This document shows positions 47,347 to 56,326 of a DNA stretch of 64,000 nucleotides, in pieces. The notes under the pieces are model-generated. The model had not been told where the DNA came from, searched no databases, and saw nothing but the letters and a program-made list of their open reading frames with translations. Position numbers and translations under genes: made by a program. Numbering within the stretch: position 1 is the first letter of the stretch; each line of letters begins with the position of its first letter. The stretch lies in assembly GCA_017535125.1 (NCBI GenBank), contig JAFXUS010000057.1:1-64000 (forward strand), read 5' to 3'. The DNA comes from Bacteroidales bacterium. Its GTDB lineage: Bacteria > Bacteroidota > Bacteroidia > Bacteroidales > UBA932.

Positions 47347-48801
47347 CTACTTCTCGGGAATGTTCTCGAGGACAGCCTTCAGCAGATTCCAGCTCCGCTC
47401 GACGGCCGCGATGTTGACGCGCTCGTCCGGGGAGTGCGGATAGAGGACGGTCGGTCCGATCGACACCATCTCCCAGTTGGGATACTTGGCGCCGAGCAGG
47501 GCGCATTCCAGACCGCCGTGGGTGGCCATGACGTTCATCGGCTTGCCGTACAGCTTGACATGCATGTCGTTGATCAGTTTGTTGATCGGCGTGTCCGGCT
47601 TGGGCGTCCAGCCCGGGTAGCCGCCGAAGAACTTGATCTTGGCGCCGGCGAACTCGAAGATATAACGCACGCGGTCGGCGAGCTCCTGCTTGGACTCGTT
47701 GATGGCGCTCCGCAGCAGGGAGTTGATCGTCAGGTGGCCGCGCTGGCAGCGCACGACCGCCAGGTTGATGGAGGTCTCGGTCAGGCCGTGCATCGACTGG
47801 CTCATGCGGATGACGTTGGACGGGCAGGCGAGGATGGCCTTGCAGGCGTTCAGCATCACCGCATCCTCGATGTAGCGGACGGGCTTGTTGGTGCGGGCGA
47901 CGGTGCACTGCATGCCCGGATCGCTCTCCTTGTAACGCAGCTTGAGCGTCTTGAAGATGCCGTTGATGCGGTTCAGCGCCGTGGCTGCCTTCTCGGCCGG
48001 AATGGCCACGACGGCCTCGGCCTCGAACGGAATGGCGTTGCGCAGGCTGCCGCCGGTGAAGTTCGCGACCTTGGCGCCGTAGCGCTCGATGAGCGGAATG
48101 AGGGCGCGGACCATGATCTTGTTGGCGTTGGCGCGGTAGAGGGAGATGTCCATGCCGGAATGGCCGCCGGACAGGCCCTTGATCTCAATCTTGTAGCCCA
48201 CGTAGCCGCGCGGGGTGGGGAAGCTCTTGTATTTGAAGTCCGCCTGGGCGTCCAGGCCGCCGGCGCAGCCGATGCAGAGCTCCAGCTCGTCCTCGGAGTC
48301 GAGGTTGAGGAGGATGTCGCCCTTCAGGAGACCCGGCTTGAGGGCTTCGGCGCCCGTCATGCCCGTCTCCTCGTCGTAGGTCACGAGGATCTCGACGGGA
48401 CCGTGCTTCACGCTCTTGTCCTCGGCCACGGACATGGCCATGGCTACACCCATGCCGTTGTCGGCGCCGAGCGTCGTGCCCTGGGCGGTGACCCATTCGC
48501 CGTCGATGACGGTCTGGATCGGGTCCTTGAGGAAATCGTGGACGGTGTCGGAGGTCTTCTGCGGCACCATGTCCATATGGCCCTGCAGGACGACGCCCTT
48601 GCGGTTCTCGAAGCCCGGGGTGGCGGGAACGCGCATGATCACGTTGCCGGTCTCGTCGGCGAACGCCTCGACCTTGTGCTCCTTGGCCCAGTCGAGCAGG
48701 TGCTTGCGCACGATCTCCTCATGCTTAGAGGGACGCGGGCAGCGGGTAAGTCCATAGAAGTTGTTCCAGACAACTGTCGGTTTCAAATCTTTGATGGTCA
48801 T
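47347..48801 (-). CDS. pepD: Aminoacyl-histidine dipeptidase (PepD, M20 family)
   Basis: PepD hydrolyses dipeptides such as Xaa-His and other short peptides. The 484-residue protein has the M20 metal site: LQGHMDMVPQK, TTLGADNGMGVAMAM, VTYDEETGMTGAEAL, LLNLDSEDE and, near the end, MATHGGLECALL. The PepD hallmark CIGCAGGLD is present. Peptide import (POT gene) upstream and TldD/PmbA downstream give a consistent peptide-processing theme. Confidence 0.95.
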   Translation of the reverse strand: MTIKDLKPTVVWNNFYGLTRCPRPSKHEEIVRKHLLDWAKEHKVEAFADETGNVIMRVPATPGFENRKGVVLQGHMDMVPQKTSDTVHDFLKDPIQTVIDGEWVTAQGTTLGADNGMGVAMAMSVAEDKSVKHGPVEILVTYDEETGMTGAEALKPGLLKGDILLNLDSEDELELCIGCAGGLDAQADFKYKSFPTPRGYVGYKIEIKGLSGGHSGMDISLYRANANKIMVRALIPLIERYGAKVANFTGGSLRNAIPFEAEAVVAIPAEKAATALNRINGIFKTLKLRYKESDPGMQCTVARTNKPVRYIEDAVMLNACKAILACPSNVIRMSQSMHGLTETSINLAVVRCQRGHLTINSLLRSAINESKQELADRVRYIFEFAGAKIKFFGGYPGWTPKPDTPINKLINDMHVKLYGKPMNVMATHGGLECALLGAKYPNWEMVSIGPTVLYPHSPDERVNIAAVERSWNLLKAVLENIPEK

Positions 48802-48822
48802 AGCTTGTTGTGTATAAATAGT

Positions 48823-49740
48823 TTAAACTCTTTTAAAACGTTTGTGGCTCCAGAGGTAGTTTTCCGGCTGCAGCCGGACGTCGGCCTCGAGGAGCCGGTA
48901 ATATTCCTGCATCATCTGCTGCACGTCCATGGTGGATGCGTCTTCGCAGATGGGAACGTAGCGCATGACATAATGTCCGCGGCGTTCGCGGCGCATCGAC
49001 AAGTATGCAACGGCCATGCCGAATTTGCGCGCGAGCGCGGCCGCGCCCGTCATCGTCTGCACCCGCTGGCCGAGGAAGTCCACGTCCAGGTTGGCGGGGG
49101 AGACGAAATAGGGCCGCTGGTCAGTGTTGACGTTGTACACCTTCTTCTCGTCCTTGTGCGTGTAGGCGTAGCGGACCAGGTCCTTGCTCTCGATGTAGCC
49201 GCCGAAATGCCTGCGGTCCAGCAGCGGAGCGAAGCGGTTGTCGCGGAAGACCTCGTCCCAGGCGCGGCTGGACAGCTGCCGGTACACCACGCAGAAATTC
49301 TGCTCCGTGAAGGGCAGCGGCGTGTCGCTGTAGTTGTAGGAGGCGATGCCGCCGTAGAGCTCCCAGTTGCCGCAGTGCGAATACATCACGACCATGCTGG
49401 GTGCCGCTTCGAACAGCCGGGCGGCCACTTCCGGATTCTCCACCTCCACGAGGCGCTGGCGGCGCAGCCGCTCGGGGTTCCGGCATCCGCCGAACCAGAC
49501 CGCCTCGGCGATCAGCTCGCCGAGATGGCGGTAGAACGCCTTGGAGAGGGCTTTCCGTTCCGCGTCGGACTTGTCCGGGAAGCACAGGGCGAGGTTGTGC
49601 GCCACCACGTCGCGGCGGTAGCGGAACACGCTCCCGAAGAGCCAGGCCATGAAGCGCCCCAGCGCGTAATGGACACGCAGCGGCAGCAGCCCCAGCAGGC
49701 GGAGCAGCCCCTTCAGCAGCCAGGCCCCGAGTTTGTGCAT
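48823..49740 (-). CDS. LpxL/HtrB-like lipid A acyltransferase
   Basis: This 305-residue protein has an N-terminal membrane anchor (LLKGLLRLLGLLPLRVHYALG). The family motif MYSHCGNWELYGG is H-x4-E. Also present are FCVVYRQLSSRAWDEV and TMTGAAALARKFGMAVAYL. LpxL-type enzymes add secondary acyl chains to lipid A at the inner membrane. It sits between the peptide transporter and pepD, 3 nt after the former, an odd functional mix for one operon. Confidence 0.88.
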   Translation of the reverse strand: MHKLGAWLLKGLLRLLGLLPLRVHYALGRFMAWLFGSVFRYRRDVVAHNLALCFPDKSDAERKALSKAFYRHLGELIAEAVWFGGCRNPERLRRQRLVEVENPEVAARLFEAAPSMVVMYSHCGNWELYGGIASYNYSDTPLPFTEQNFCVVYRQLSSRAWDEVFRDNRFAPLLDRRHFGGYIESKDLVRYAYTHKDEKKVYNVNTDQRPYFVSPANLDVDFLGQRVQTMTGAAALARKFGMAVAYLSMRRERRGHYVMRYVPICEDASTMDVQQMMQEYYRLLEADVRLQPENYLWSHKRFKRV

Positions 49741-49743
49741 GCT

Positions 49744-51426
49744 TTATTCGGCCGTGGCGGCCTCCAGCTTCTTGAGGAAGGAGAACATCACGACGCCGGA
49801 GATGACGCAGAGGGCCATCAGGACGGTCCAGTTGACCCACAGCGGCACGTTGTTCCACAGCATCGAAGGAATGGAGCTGAGGTAGTTGCCGATGGCGGTG
49901 GCGGCGAACCAGCAGCCCATCATCAGGCCCTTGTACTTCGGCGGAGCGACCTTGGACACGAAGGAGATACCCATCGGGCTGAGGAGCAGCTCGGCGAATG
50001 TGAGCACGAGGTAGGTGCTGATCAGGTAGGTCGGGACGACCGGGTCAGGGGACACGCCGCCGACGGCCGTGAGGGTCGAAGGGGCCGGCTGGCCCTTGGA
50101 AGCGGCGAGCATGATGAGGTAGCCCAACGCGGCCACGAACATGCCGAGTCCGATCTTCTTCGGCGCGGAAGGCTCCTTGCCCTTCTTGGCGAGGGCGCCG
50201 AAGAGCGCCATCGAGACGGGCGTCAGGGCCACGACGAAGAACGGATTGAATTGCTGGAACTGCTGCGGCAGGATGTGCAGGATGTCGTCCATGCCGGAAT
50301 ACAGCGCGTAGGCGCCTCCCCACAGGAGCAGGGTGACGACGCCGCAGATGGACTTGGCCTTGGCGGACTCGGACTGGAAGGCGCCGAAGAGGGTATAGAC
50401 CGACACGGCGATCAGGAAGAGCGGCCAGATGTTGAAGCCGATGCGGAGCGGACCGGACACGGTGTCCTGGGTGTAGTCGCGGGCGAAGTAAGTCAGCGAG
50501 GAGCCGTTCTGGTGGAAGGCCATCCAGAAGAAGATGACCACGGCGAACACGAAGCAGAGGGCCACGATGCGGTCCTTGGTCTGCTTCGGCGAGAGCTCGA
50601 CCGCAGCGGTGTTGGTCGCGGCGGCCTGCTTGGCGTTGACGTCCGTGTGCTTGAACCAGGAGCGGAAGCCGAAATAGATGGCCATCGAGAAGATCAGGGA
50701 CACGCAGGCCACGGCGAAACCGAGGTTGTAGGCCGTGGACAGGTGGTTGATGTAGTACTGGCTGAAGTCGGTCAGGCTCATCGCGGCCACGTCGGAGCCG
50801 GGCATCGCGGCCTGGAGGTTCTGGAGGACGGAAGGATCCTGCAGCGTGCCGTCGATGCACTGGTGCGCGAGGGCGGGGATGTCAGCCTTGTAGATGAGGC
50901 CGGAACTGGCCAGGTGCCTGTTGGTCAGCGCAGTAGCTGCTGTCGGGGCGAACATGGCGCCCACGTTGATGGCCATGTAGAAGAGGCTGAAACCGGAATC
51001 GCGCTTGGCGCTGTACTTCGGGTCGTCATAGAGGTTGCCCGTCATGACCTGGAGGTTGCCCTTGAACAGGCCCGTTCCCACGGCGATGAGGAGCAGCGCT
51101 CCGATCATCATCGCGAGTGCGAGGCCGCGGCCGTTGAAGGCGTCGGTCGGGATGGCCAGCAGGAGGTATCCCAGGAACATGACCGACACGCCGGTCACGA
51201 CGCACTTGCCGAAGCCGATCTTGTCGGCGAGCCATCCGCCGAGGACCGGCATGAAATAGACGGCCGCCAGGAAAATGGCATAGAACTGACCCGCCGCTGC
51301 GGCGGTGAAGCCGAACTTCGCCTGCAGGAACAGGAGGAAGATGGCGAGCATGGTGTAATAGCCGAAGCGTTCGCCGGTGTTGGCGAGTGCGAGGGCATAG
51401 AGACCTTTCGGTTGACCTTTGAACAT
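49744..51426 (-). CDS. POT-family proton-dependent oligopeptide transporter
   Basis: The 560-residue protein has 12 or more membrane helices. The N-terminal LANTGERFGYYTMLAIF is the E-x-x-E-R helix of POT transporters, with the first Glu replaced by Asn. Also seen are GGWLADKIGFGKCV and GTGLFKGNLQVMTG. It imports di- and tripeptides with protons. It heads the operon that continues with lpxL, pepD, zeta-like, tldD and pmbA. Confidence 0.92.
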   Translation of the reverse strand: MFKGQPKGLYALALANTGERFGYYTMLAIFLLFLQAKFGFTAAAAGQFYAIFLAAVYFMPVLGGWLADKIGFGKCVVTGVSVMFLGYLLLAIPTDAFNGRGLALAMMIGALLLIAVGTGLFKGNLQVMTGNLYDDPKYSAKRDSGFSLFYMAINVGAMFAPTAATALTNRHLASSGLIYKADIPALAHQCIDGTLQDPSVLQNLQAAMPGSDVAAMSLTDFSQYYINHLSTAYNLGFAVACVSLIFSMAIYFGFRSWFKHTDVNAKQAAATNTAAVELSPKQTKDRIVALCFVFAVVIFFWMAFHQNGSSLTYFARDYTQDTVSGPLRIGFNIWPLFLIAVSVYTLFGAFQSESAKAKSICGVVTLLLWGGAYALYSGMDDILHILPQQFQQFNPFFVVALTPVSMALFGALAKKGKEPSAPKKIGLGMFVAALGYLIMLAASKGQPAPSTLTAVGGVSPDPVVPTYLISTYLVLTFAELLLSPMGISFVSKVAPPKYKGLMMGCWFAATAIGNYLSSIPSMLWNNVPLWVNWTVLMALCVISGVVMFSFLKKLEAATAE

Positions 51427-51457
51427 ACTTATCTGTGTTTAGATTTTGTCGTATCCA

Positions 51458-51465
51458 CAAATATA
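51458..51465 (-). promoter_or_regulatory. Bacteroidota -7 box (TATATTTG) for the POT-led operon
   Basis: TATATTTG on the minus strand lies 31 nt before the ATG at 51426, directly after the terminator hairpin at 51468. Confidence 0.7.
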
Positions 51466-51467
51466 AC

Positions 51468-51507
51468 AAAAAAAGGCCGTCCCGCAAATAGCGAAACGGT
51501 CTTTTTG
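51468..51507 (-). terminator. Bidirectional-type terminator after the capsule operon
   Basis: AAAGGCCGT pairs with ACGGTCTTT (one G-T), with an inner CGC/GCG step. It has AAAAAAA on one side and TTTTT on the other, so the minus-strand transcript ending at the HAD gene would form a stem followed by U's. Confidence 0.8.
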
Positions 51508-51591
51508 GAGATTGCCGGTCAAGCCGGCAATGACGGTCGGGATGGGCCGGCAATGACGTGGTGCCGTCATACCCGACCGGATCGGGCATCT
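51508..51591. repeat. Family 2 palindromic repeat cluster between the capsule and peptide operons
   Basis: The first copy has core GCCGGTCAAGCCGGC with flanks GAGATT and AATGACGG. A partial copy (GGGCCGGCAATGACG) and an inverted copy (GTCATA then CCCGACCGGATCGGG then CATCT) follow, the last abutting the HAD stop codon. Confidence 0.75.
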
Positions 51592-51988
51592 ATTTCTTCC
51601 GGAAGAGCCCCCAGCCGCGCTTCTTCTCCCGGCGGGCGCGGCGCTCCAGGCGCTGGCGCGTGATGACCTCGTAGATGGTCGGCCAGTCGGGGATGCCGCC
51701 GAGGTTGCGGTCGTCGATGTAGAGGTCGGCGATCACCTTGGCGGTGTGGTGCTTGAACAGGGCGTCATCCGGCTGGTTGCTGTTGACGGCATAGAAATCC
51801 AGTCCCCGGTCGTGGCAGTACTTGACGGCGGCGTCGAGTTCCTCGCCTTCGCGGGAGGTGAAGAGAATGAGCCGGTTGCCTTCCTGCTGCAGCGTGCGCA
51901 GCGTCTGGATGGCGAAGGGACGCTCCTTGCCGACGTCGGGGTATTTGTTCTCGACGATGGTGCCGTCGAAGTCTACCGCGATGATCAT
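51590..51988 (-). CDS. Small HAD-superfamily hydrolase (BT0820-like)
   Basis: This 132-residue protein has HAD motif I VDFDGTIVENKYP, motif II LILFTSREG (Thr/Ser), a Lys region (HHTAKVIADLYIDDRN, with motif III/IV DD), and a basic C-terminal tail. It has no cap domain, so it may act on exposed phosphate groups or small phosphorylated compounds; substrate is unknown. Its start overlaps the end of wzc (ATGA), so it is translationally coupled to the tyrosine kinase gene and ends the capsule operon. Confidence 0.85.
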   Translation of the reverse strand: MIIAVDFDGTIVENKYPDVGKERPFAIQTLRTLQQEGNRLILFTSREGEELDAAVKYCHDRGLDFYAVNSNQPDDALFKHHTAKVIADLYIDDRNLGGIPDWPTIYEVITRQRLERRARREKKRGWGLFRKK

Positions 51989-54408
51989 GACTTCTTGCCG
52001 AACAGTTTACTCAGGAATCCTTTCTTCCCTTCTTCCTGACCGTAGTAGCCGTAGCCGCTGCCATATCCGTAGCCGTAGCCATAGCCGTAGGAGCCGAAGC
52101 CGTAGCCGTGGCGCTTCTTGACCTGCGGCCCGTTGAAGACGATGGCCATATTGTGCAGGTGGCGCTTCTCGTTGAGCTCGTCGAGCTGCGGGAGGATGCG
52201 GCGGTCAAGCTGGCCGCTGCGCAGGATGAAGAGGTTGGTCTCCACGACGCGGTTCATCACCAGCGGGTCGGCCAGCATCTGGATAGGCACGCCGTCGAGC
52301 AGGATGTAGTCGTAGCGCTCGCGCAGCAGCTTGATCAGTTCGTCCAGGCGCGGCCGGCTGAGCAGCTCGGTCGGGTTGGGCGGCGTGGGACCGGCCGGGA
52401 TGAAGTCGATGCCCGGACGGGCATCCTTGTACAGGATATCGTCCAGGGTGACGTCCAGGTCGTACAGGTAGTTGGACAGGCCCGTGGTCTTGTGCTTGAG
52501 GTTGAAGGCGCCGGACATGGAGCGTTTGCGCATGTCGGTGTCGATCAGTACGATACGCTTCTGCGCGTCTGCCAGGCAGGCGGCCATGTTGGCCGTGATG
52601 AAAGTCTTGCCGGAGGAGGACGAGTAAGAGGTGGTGGCGATGACCATCGGCAGCTTGCTGTCCGGATCCAGGAAGGCGATGTTGGTGCACATCATGCGCA
52701 TGGCCTCGGTGAAGACGCTGTGCGAGTTGGGATTGTACACGAACGGTGACGGATCCTTCTCGCCGTGCTTGTGCTTGCTTCCTTTGAAAATAATGTTGCG
52801 CAGGTCCTGGTTGAGCGGAATCTCCGCGAGGAAGGGCACGTCGATGTTCTCCTCGATCTCCTTGCGCGTGCGGATCTTGGTATCCAGGAAGAGGCGGGCG
52901 ATCAGGACGGCAGCCGGAATGAGCAGGCCGATCAGGATGGCCAGGGCGATGATTTTCATGCGCTGGGGAGAGACGGGGACGTAATTGGCCCAGCCCGGAT
53001 CGACCACGCGGATGTTGTCGTCCGCCATGGCCTGCGAGATGGCGTTCTCCTCCCGTTTGTTGAGCAGGAAGAGGTAGAGTTCCTGCTTGATGGACTGCTG
53101 GCGCTGGTACTCCAGCATCTGCTGCTCCTTGCTCGGCATGGAGGAGAACTTCTGGATGGCCGCGCGCTCCCGTTCGCTGAGATCCCGCTTCTGGATCTCC
53201 AGACTGGTCTGCAGGTTCTGGATCAGGCCCAGGATGTTGTTGCGCAGGGTATTGAGTTCAGCATTGGCCTGCCGGACGGCCGGGCTCTCCGCGCTGCTGG
53301 CCGCGACCAGTTTCTCCCGTCGCAGGATCTCGTCGTTGTACTGGCCGACGACCTGATCGACGTTGGAATCGTTGAGACCCATATTGGCCGGAATCATCTG
53401 GAAGTTGTCGGCCGACTTGACCACATAGTCTTTCAGGTATCCGGACAGGGCGAGACGCGTCTCCACCTCCACGAGCTCGGCGCTGTAGTTGCGGCTGTCG
53501 CCCAGGTACATCGAGGCGGCCTGTTCCACGCTCATCATCTGGTTGGCGCTCTTGAAGCCGGCCATGGCCCCTTCCACGCTGCCCAGTTCCTGCTCGATGA
53601 TGGCCAGGCGCTCGTTGATGAAGCGCTCGGTGTTGACGGCGACCCGGTTCTTCTCCCGGATGGCCGCCTCATTGTATTTGATGACGAGCATGTTGACTAC
53701 GTCGGCGGCGCGCTGGGCATTATAATCCTGTTCCGTCAGCCGGAGAATCTGTTTTTCATCGGCAATCCGGAGCTGGGAAATGTATCTGTTGGCGGCCGTG
53801 GTGACGGGATACTTCCGTACCCGGATCATCTGTCCGTAGCAGTCGGGTTTATACCGGTCCGTCGGCACGAACGAAACCCAGCCGGAGTTCAGGGAAACGG
53901 TGTCTCCCAGGGCGACGGATTGTGACCCTTTGTCCGTGTGGAGCCGAATCGTGTTGGCGTCCAGCGGCATGACGATAACCTCGAATATGCCTGGATCGGC
54001 GTGTTCCCGGTCAAACACCATCCGGACGGGGGACAGGGAGGTGTACAGCTCGACGTCGCGTACCTTGATGCGGTCCAGGTAGGATACGTCTGCATCCAGG
54101 GCCTTGACCACTTCCGACATGAGGGTGACGGAACGCAACTGAAGCTCTTCATTGGTGACGGATACGGTGTTGACCATCCGGTCATAGGTCTCGAAACGGG
54201 CCGTGCGGATCTCGTCTCCGGCATTCTTGATGATGGCCGTCACATGACTGGCATACACGAATGGCATCCGGGCATAACGGACATAAGCCACGCCCAGTGA
54301 GATCAGAACGAAGATCAGGAACCAGTACCAATTCCCGATCAGGTAATAGAACAGGTCGACCAGGTTGACCTGTTCGTTGCGTGTTACTTTTCTGTTTTGC
54401 GGTTTCAT
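51985..54408 (-). CDS. wzc: Polysaccharide co-polymerase / tyrosine autokinase (Wzc-like)
   Basis: Wzc controls chain length and, by cycles of tyrosine autophosphorylation, polymerisation/export of capsule or exopolysaccharide. The 807-residue protein has an N-terminal membrane helix (WYWFLIFVLISLGVAYV), a Wzz domain, a large coiled coil (about 260-470), a second helix (MKIIALAILIGLLIPAAVLIA) and a cytoplasmic BY-kinase domain. Walker A reads SYSSSSGKTF, A-prime IVLIDTDMRK and B YILLDGVP, all slightly off consensus (usually G/A at the first position and DTPP). The C-terminus ends with a YG-rich tyrosine cluster (GYGFGSYGYGYGYGYGSG). wza is 3 nt upstream. Confidence 0.93.
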   Translation of the reverse strand: MKPQNRKVTRNEQVNLVDLFYYLIGNWYWFLIFVLISLGVAYVRYARMPFVYASHVTAIIKNAGDEIRTARFETYDRMVNTVSVTNEELQLRSVTLMSEVVKALDADVSYLDRIKVRDVELYTSLSPVRMVFDREHADPGIFEVIVMPLDANTIRLHTDKGSQSVALGDTVSLNSGWVSFVPTDRYKPDCYGQMIRVRKYPVTTAANRYISQLRIADEKQILRLTEQDYNAQRAADVVNMLVIKYNEAAIREKNRVAVNTERFINERLAIIEQELGSVEGAMAGFKSANQMMSVEQAASMYLGDSRNYSAELVEVETRLALSGYLKDYVVKSADNFQMIPANMGLNDSNVDQVVGQYNDEILRREKLVAASSAESPAVRQANAELNTLRNNILGLIQNLQTSLEIQKRDLSERERAAIQKFSSMPSKEQQMLEYQRQQSIKQELYLFLLNKREENAISQAMADDNIRVVDPGWANYVPVSPQRMKIIALAILIGLLIPAAVLIARLFLDTKIRTRKEIEENIDVPFLAEIPLNQDLRNIIFKGSKHKHGEKDPSPFVYNPNSHSVFTEAMRMMCTNIAFLDPDSKLPMVIATTSYSSSSGKTFITANMAACLADAQKRIVLIDTDMRKRSMSGAFNLKHKTTGLSNYLYDLDVTLDDILYKDARPGIDFIPAGPTPPNPTELLSRPRLDELIKLLRERYDYILLDGVPIQMLADPLVMNRVVETNLFILRSGQLDRRILPQLDELNEKRHLHNMAIVFNGPQVKKRHGYGFGSYGYGYGYGYGSGYGYYGQEEGKKGFLSKLFGKKS

Positions 54409-54411
54409 AGT

Positions 54412-55191
54412 TTAGCGTTTCGTCAGGGCAATGATGTAGAGAACGGATGAGAGGGCCGTTACGGCGGGCGTGAAATATTTCAGGAAAAGATCTCCGCCAT
54501 TGGAGAGCTTCACACCGCGCGGCTTGACGTACACCAGGTCGTTCTGCTGGAGATAAAAGACGGGTGAGTTATAGAGCTCTTTGGTCTGCAGGTTGATGGT
54601 GTAGGCCTCCCGCTTGCCGTTTTCCGTGCGGACGACCATGACGTCAGGAATCTTGGATGACTCGGTGTCTGAACTGTTGATCTGGGCCAGAACCTCCAGA
54701 ATGGTGATGGAATTCCCTTCGACCGGAATGATGTGGGGACCCATGCCGCCCAGGACCGTGACGGTGAAATTCTCCAGTTCCGCCTTGACGACGGGTTCCC
54801 TGATATATCCCCGGCGGATAATCTCGGCGGCAATCTCCGCCTCCACTTCGTTGAGGGTCTTGCCCTCAACGTGGAGTTGGCCCAGGATGGGGAATTCGAT
54901 ATTCCCCCGGGCATCCACGCCGTAGGTCGAGGACAGCAGGGATCCGTTGTCTCCTTCGATCTGGACGCCGGCGGCGTTGAAAGGCGCCGCCAGTTCCATT
55001 TGCTCGCTGAAGACCTGGATGCTGATCCTGTCATCCATTTTGAGATGCAGTTCCGGGGCCGGGCGGGCGTCGAAGGGAACGTTGTACTCCAGGTCCCGCA
55101 GGTATCCGAGTTTCGCGGGCGTGGAGCAGGCTGCCAGCAGCACTCCGGCTACGGGCAGCAGCAACAGTTTAATCTTTCTGCTCATATACAT
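54412..55191 (-). CDS. wza: Polysaccharide export lipoprotein (Wza-like)
   Basis: The 259-residue outer-membrane lipoprotein starts LLLLPVAGVLLAAC (lipobox). It has the Poly_export domain with LHLKMDDRISIQVFS and IEFPILGQLHVEGKTL, then a SLBB-type segment (FTVTVLGGMGPHIIP), and ends in a hydrophobic helix (FTPAVTALSSVLYIIAL) rather than the amphipathic helix of E. coli Wza. It provides the exit channel partner of Wzc. Its 5' end overlaps the upstream glycosyltransferase by 23 nt; an ATG at 55185 is an equally likely start. Confidence 0.92.
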   Translation of the reverse strand: MYMSRKIKLLLLPVAGVLLAACSTPAKLGYLRDLEYNVPFDARPAPELHLKMDDRISIQVFSEQMELAAPFNAAGVQIEGDNGSLLSSTYGVDARGNIEFPILGQLHVEGKTLNEVEAEIAAEIIRRGYIREPVVKAELENFTVTVLGGMGPHIIPVEGNSITILEVLAQINSSDTESSKIPDVMVVRTENGKREAYTINLQTKELYNSPVFYLQQNDLVYVKPRGVKLSNGGDLFLKYFTPAVTALSSVLYIIALTKR

Positions 55192-56326
55192 TGATTATTT
55201 TGTCTATCATCTGGCGGGACGTGAAGATATCTTCGTAGCGCTCCATGGCTCCCGCGGAGAATCGCTGATAATTCGTTTCGTTATCGCATATGCGTTTGAT
55301 GGCGAACGCGAGGTTCTTGGGGTCGCTGGGCGGGACGACGAGACCGGACACGCCGTCCTGGTTGACCCAGGACACGCCCGAATGGGGGATGCGTGTGGTC
55401 ACGACCGGCTTGCCGCAGGACATGGCCTCGATCTGCACGATGCCGAAGGCCTCGGTCTTCTGGTTCGAGCTCATCGCGAAAATGTCGCAGGCGCCGAACA
55501 GCGAGGCCACCTGGTCGGTCGGGACGAAGCCGAGCAATTTGACGCGGTCCTGCGCGCCCAGTTCGGCGATCTGCCGCTCCAGCTCTTCCTGCAGCGGACC
55601 TTTTCCGCCAATCAGGACGATGTAGTCAGAACTCAGGCGCGCGGCGGCGGAGATCAGCGTGTCGAAACCCTTGTAGGGGACGAGCCGCCCGAGCGCGAAG
55701 ACGATCTTCTTGCCGGGGTAGTCGTCGCGGATCCGATCCGCCTCCCGCGGGTCATAAATGACCGGCTGGATGCCGATGGGAACGTAAGTGACCTTGTCCT
55801 GGACGTGCCGCAGGTGCGGGGATTCCCGGATATATACCGGCGTGGTGCCGATGATACGTTCGGCGCGGCGGATCAGCCAGGATTGCAGCGGCGTGTAGAA
55901 GAAGAGCAGGAACTTCTGCCGGATGATGTCGCTGTGCCAATGCAGCAGGACGCGTCCTTTGTAGCCGCTGCACCAGAGGGCGAGCGCGGCCATCGGGTCG
56001 GGATGGTGGATGTGGATGATGTCGTATTCCGCCGCATGCCGGCGCAGCCAGCGTATCATAGCGGGCGAGAGCATGGTGGCGGCCTTCTTGGCGATGGCGC
56101 GCACGCCGATGACGCGTCCGTAAGGACCCATGCTCAGTTCGAGCGTCTCTTTCGTGTCTTTGACGACCATGAACTGATGCTCCACGTCCACCTGCTCGCC
56201 GGGCAGAACGGCACACAGCATGTCGCAGTGGATACCCCGTTCCGCCAGTCCGACGGTGAGGTCCCACATCACTTTCTCCACGCCACCCCGGATGGGGTAG
56301 AATTTACCGAGCTGCAAGATTTTCAT
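55169..56326 (-). CDS. Family 4 glycosyltransferase A (capsule cluster)
   Basis: This 385-residue GT-B enzyme has KILQLGKFYPIRGGVEKVM (N-terminal fold), IIHIHHPDPMAALALW, VFALGRLVPYKGFDTLI (nucleotide-binding start) and the E-x7-E motif region TEAFGIVQIEAMSCGKPVVTT (written as TEAFGIVQIEAM and SCGKPVV). It adds a sugar from a nucleotide donor to the growing lipid-linked repeat unit. Donor and acceptor cannot be told. It overlaps both neighbouring genes. Confidence 0.9.
   Translation of the reverse strand: MKILQLGKFYPIRGGVEKVMWDLTVGLAERGIHCDMLCAVLPGEQVDVEHQFMVVKDTKETLELSMGPYGRVIGVRAIAKKAATMLSPAMIRWLRRHAAEYDIIHIHHPDPMAALALWCSGYKGRVLLHWHSDIIRQKFLLFFYTPLQSWLIRRAERIIGTTPVYIRESPHLRHVQDKVTYVPIGIQPVIYDPREADRIRDDYPGKKIVFALGRLVPYKGFDTLISAAARLSSDYIVLIGGKGPLQEELERQIAELGAQDRVKLLGFVPTDQVASLFGACDIFAMSSNQKTEAFGIVQIEAMSCGKPVVTTRIPHSGVSWVNQDGVSGLVVPPSDPKNLAFAIKRICDNETNYQRFSAGAMERYEDIFTSRQMIDKIINVYEQKD

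Noticed and set aside
47434..51663. Plus-strand open frame of about 1400 codons opposite pepD, lpxL and the POT gene
   Set aside because: It is antisense to three well-supported genes; composition is typical of a shadow frame.
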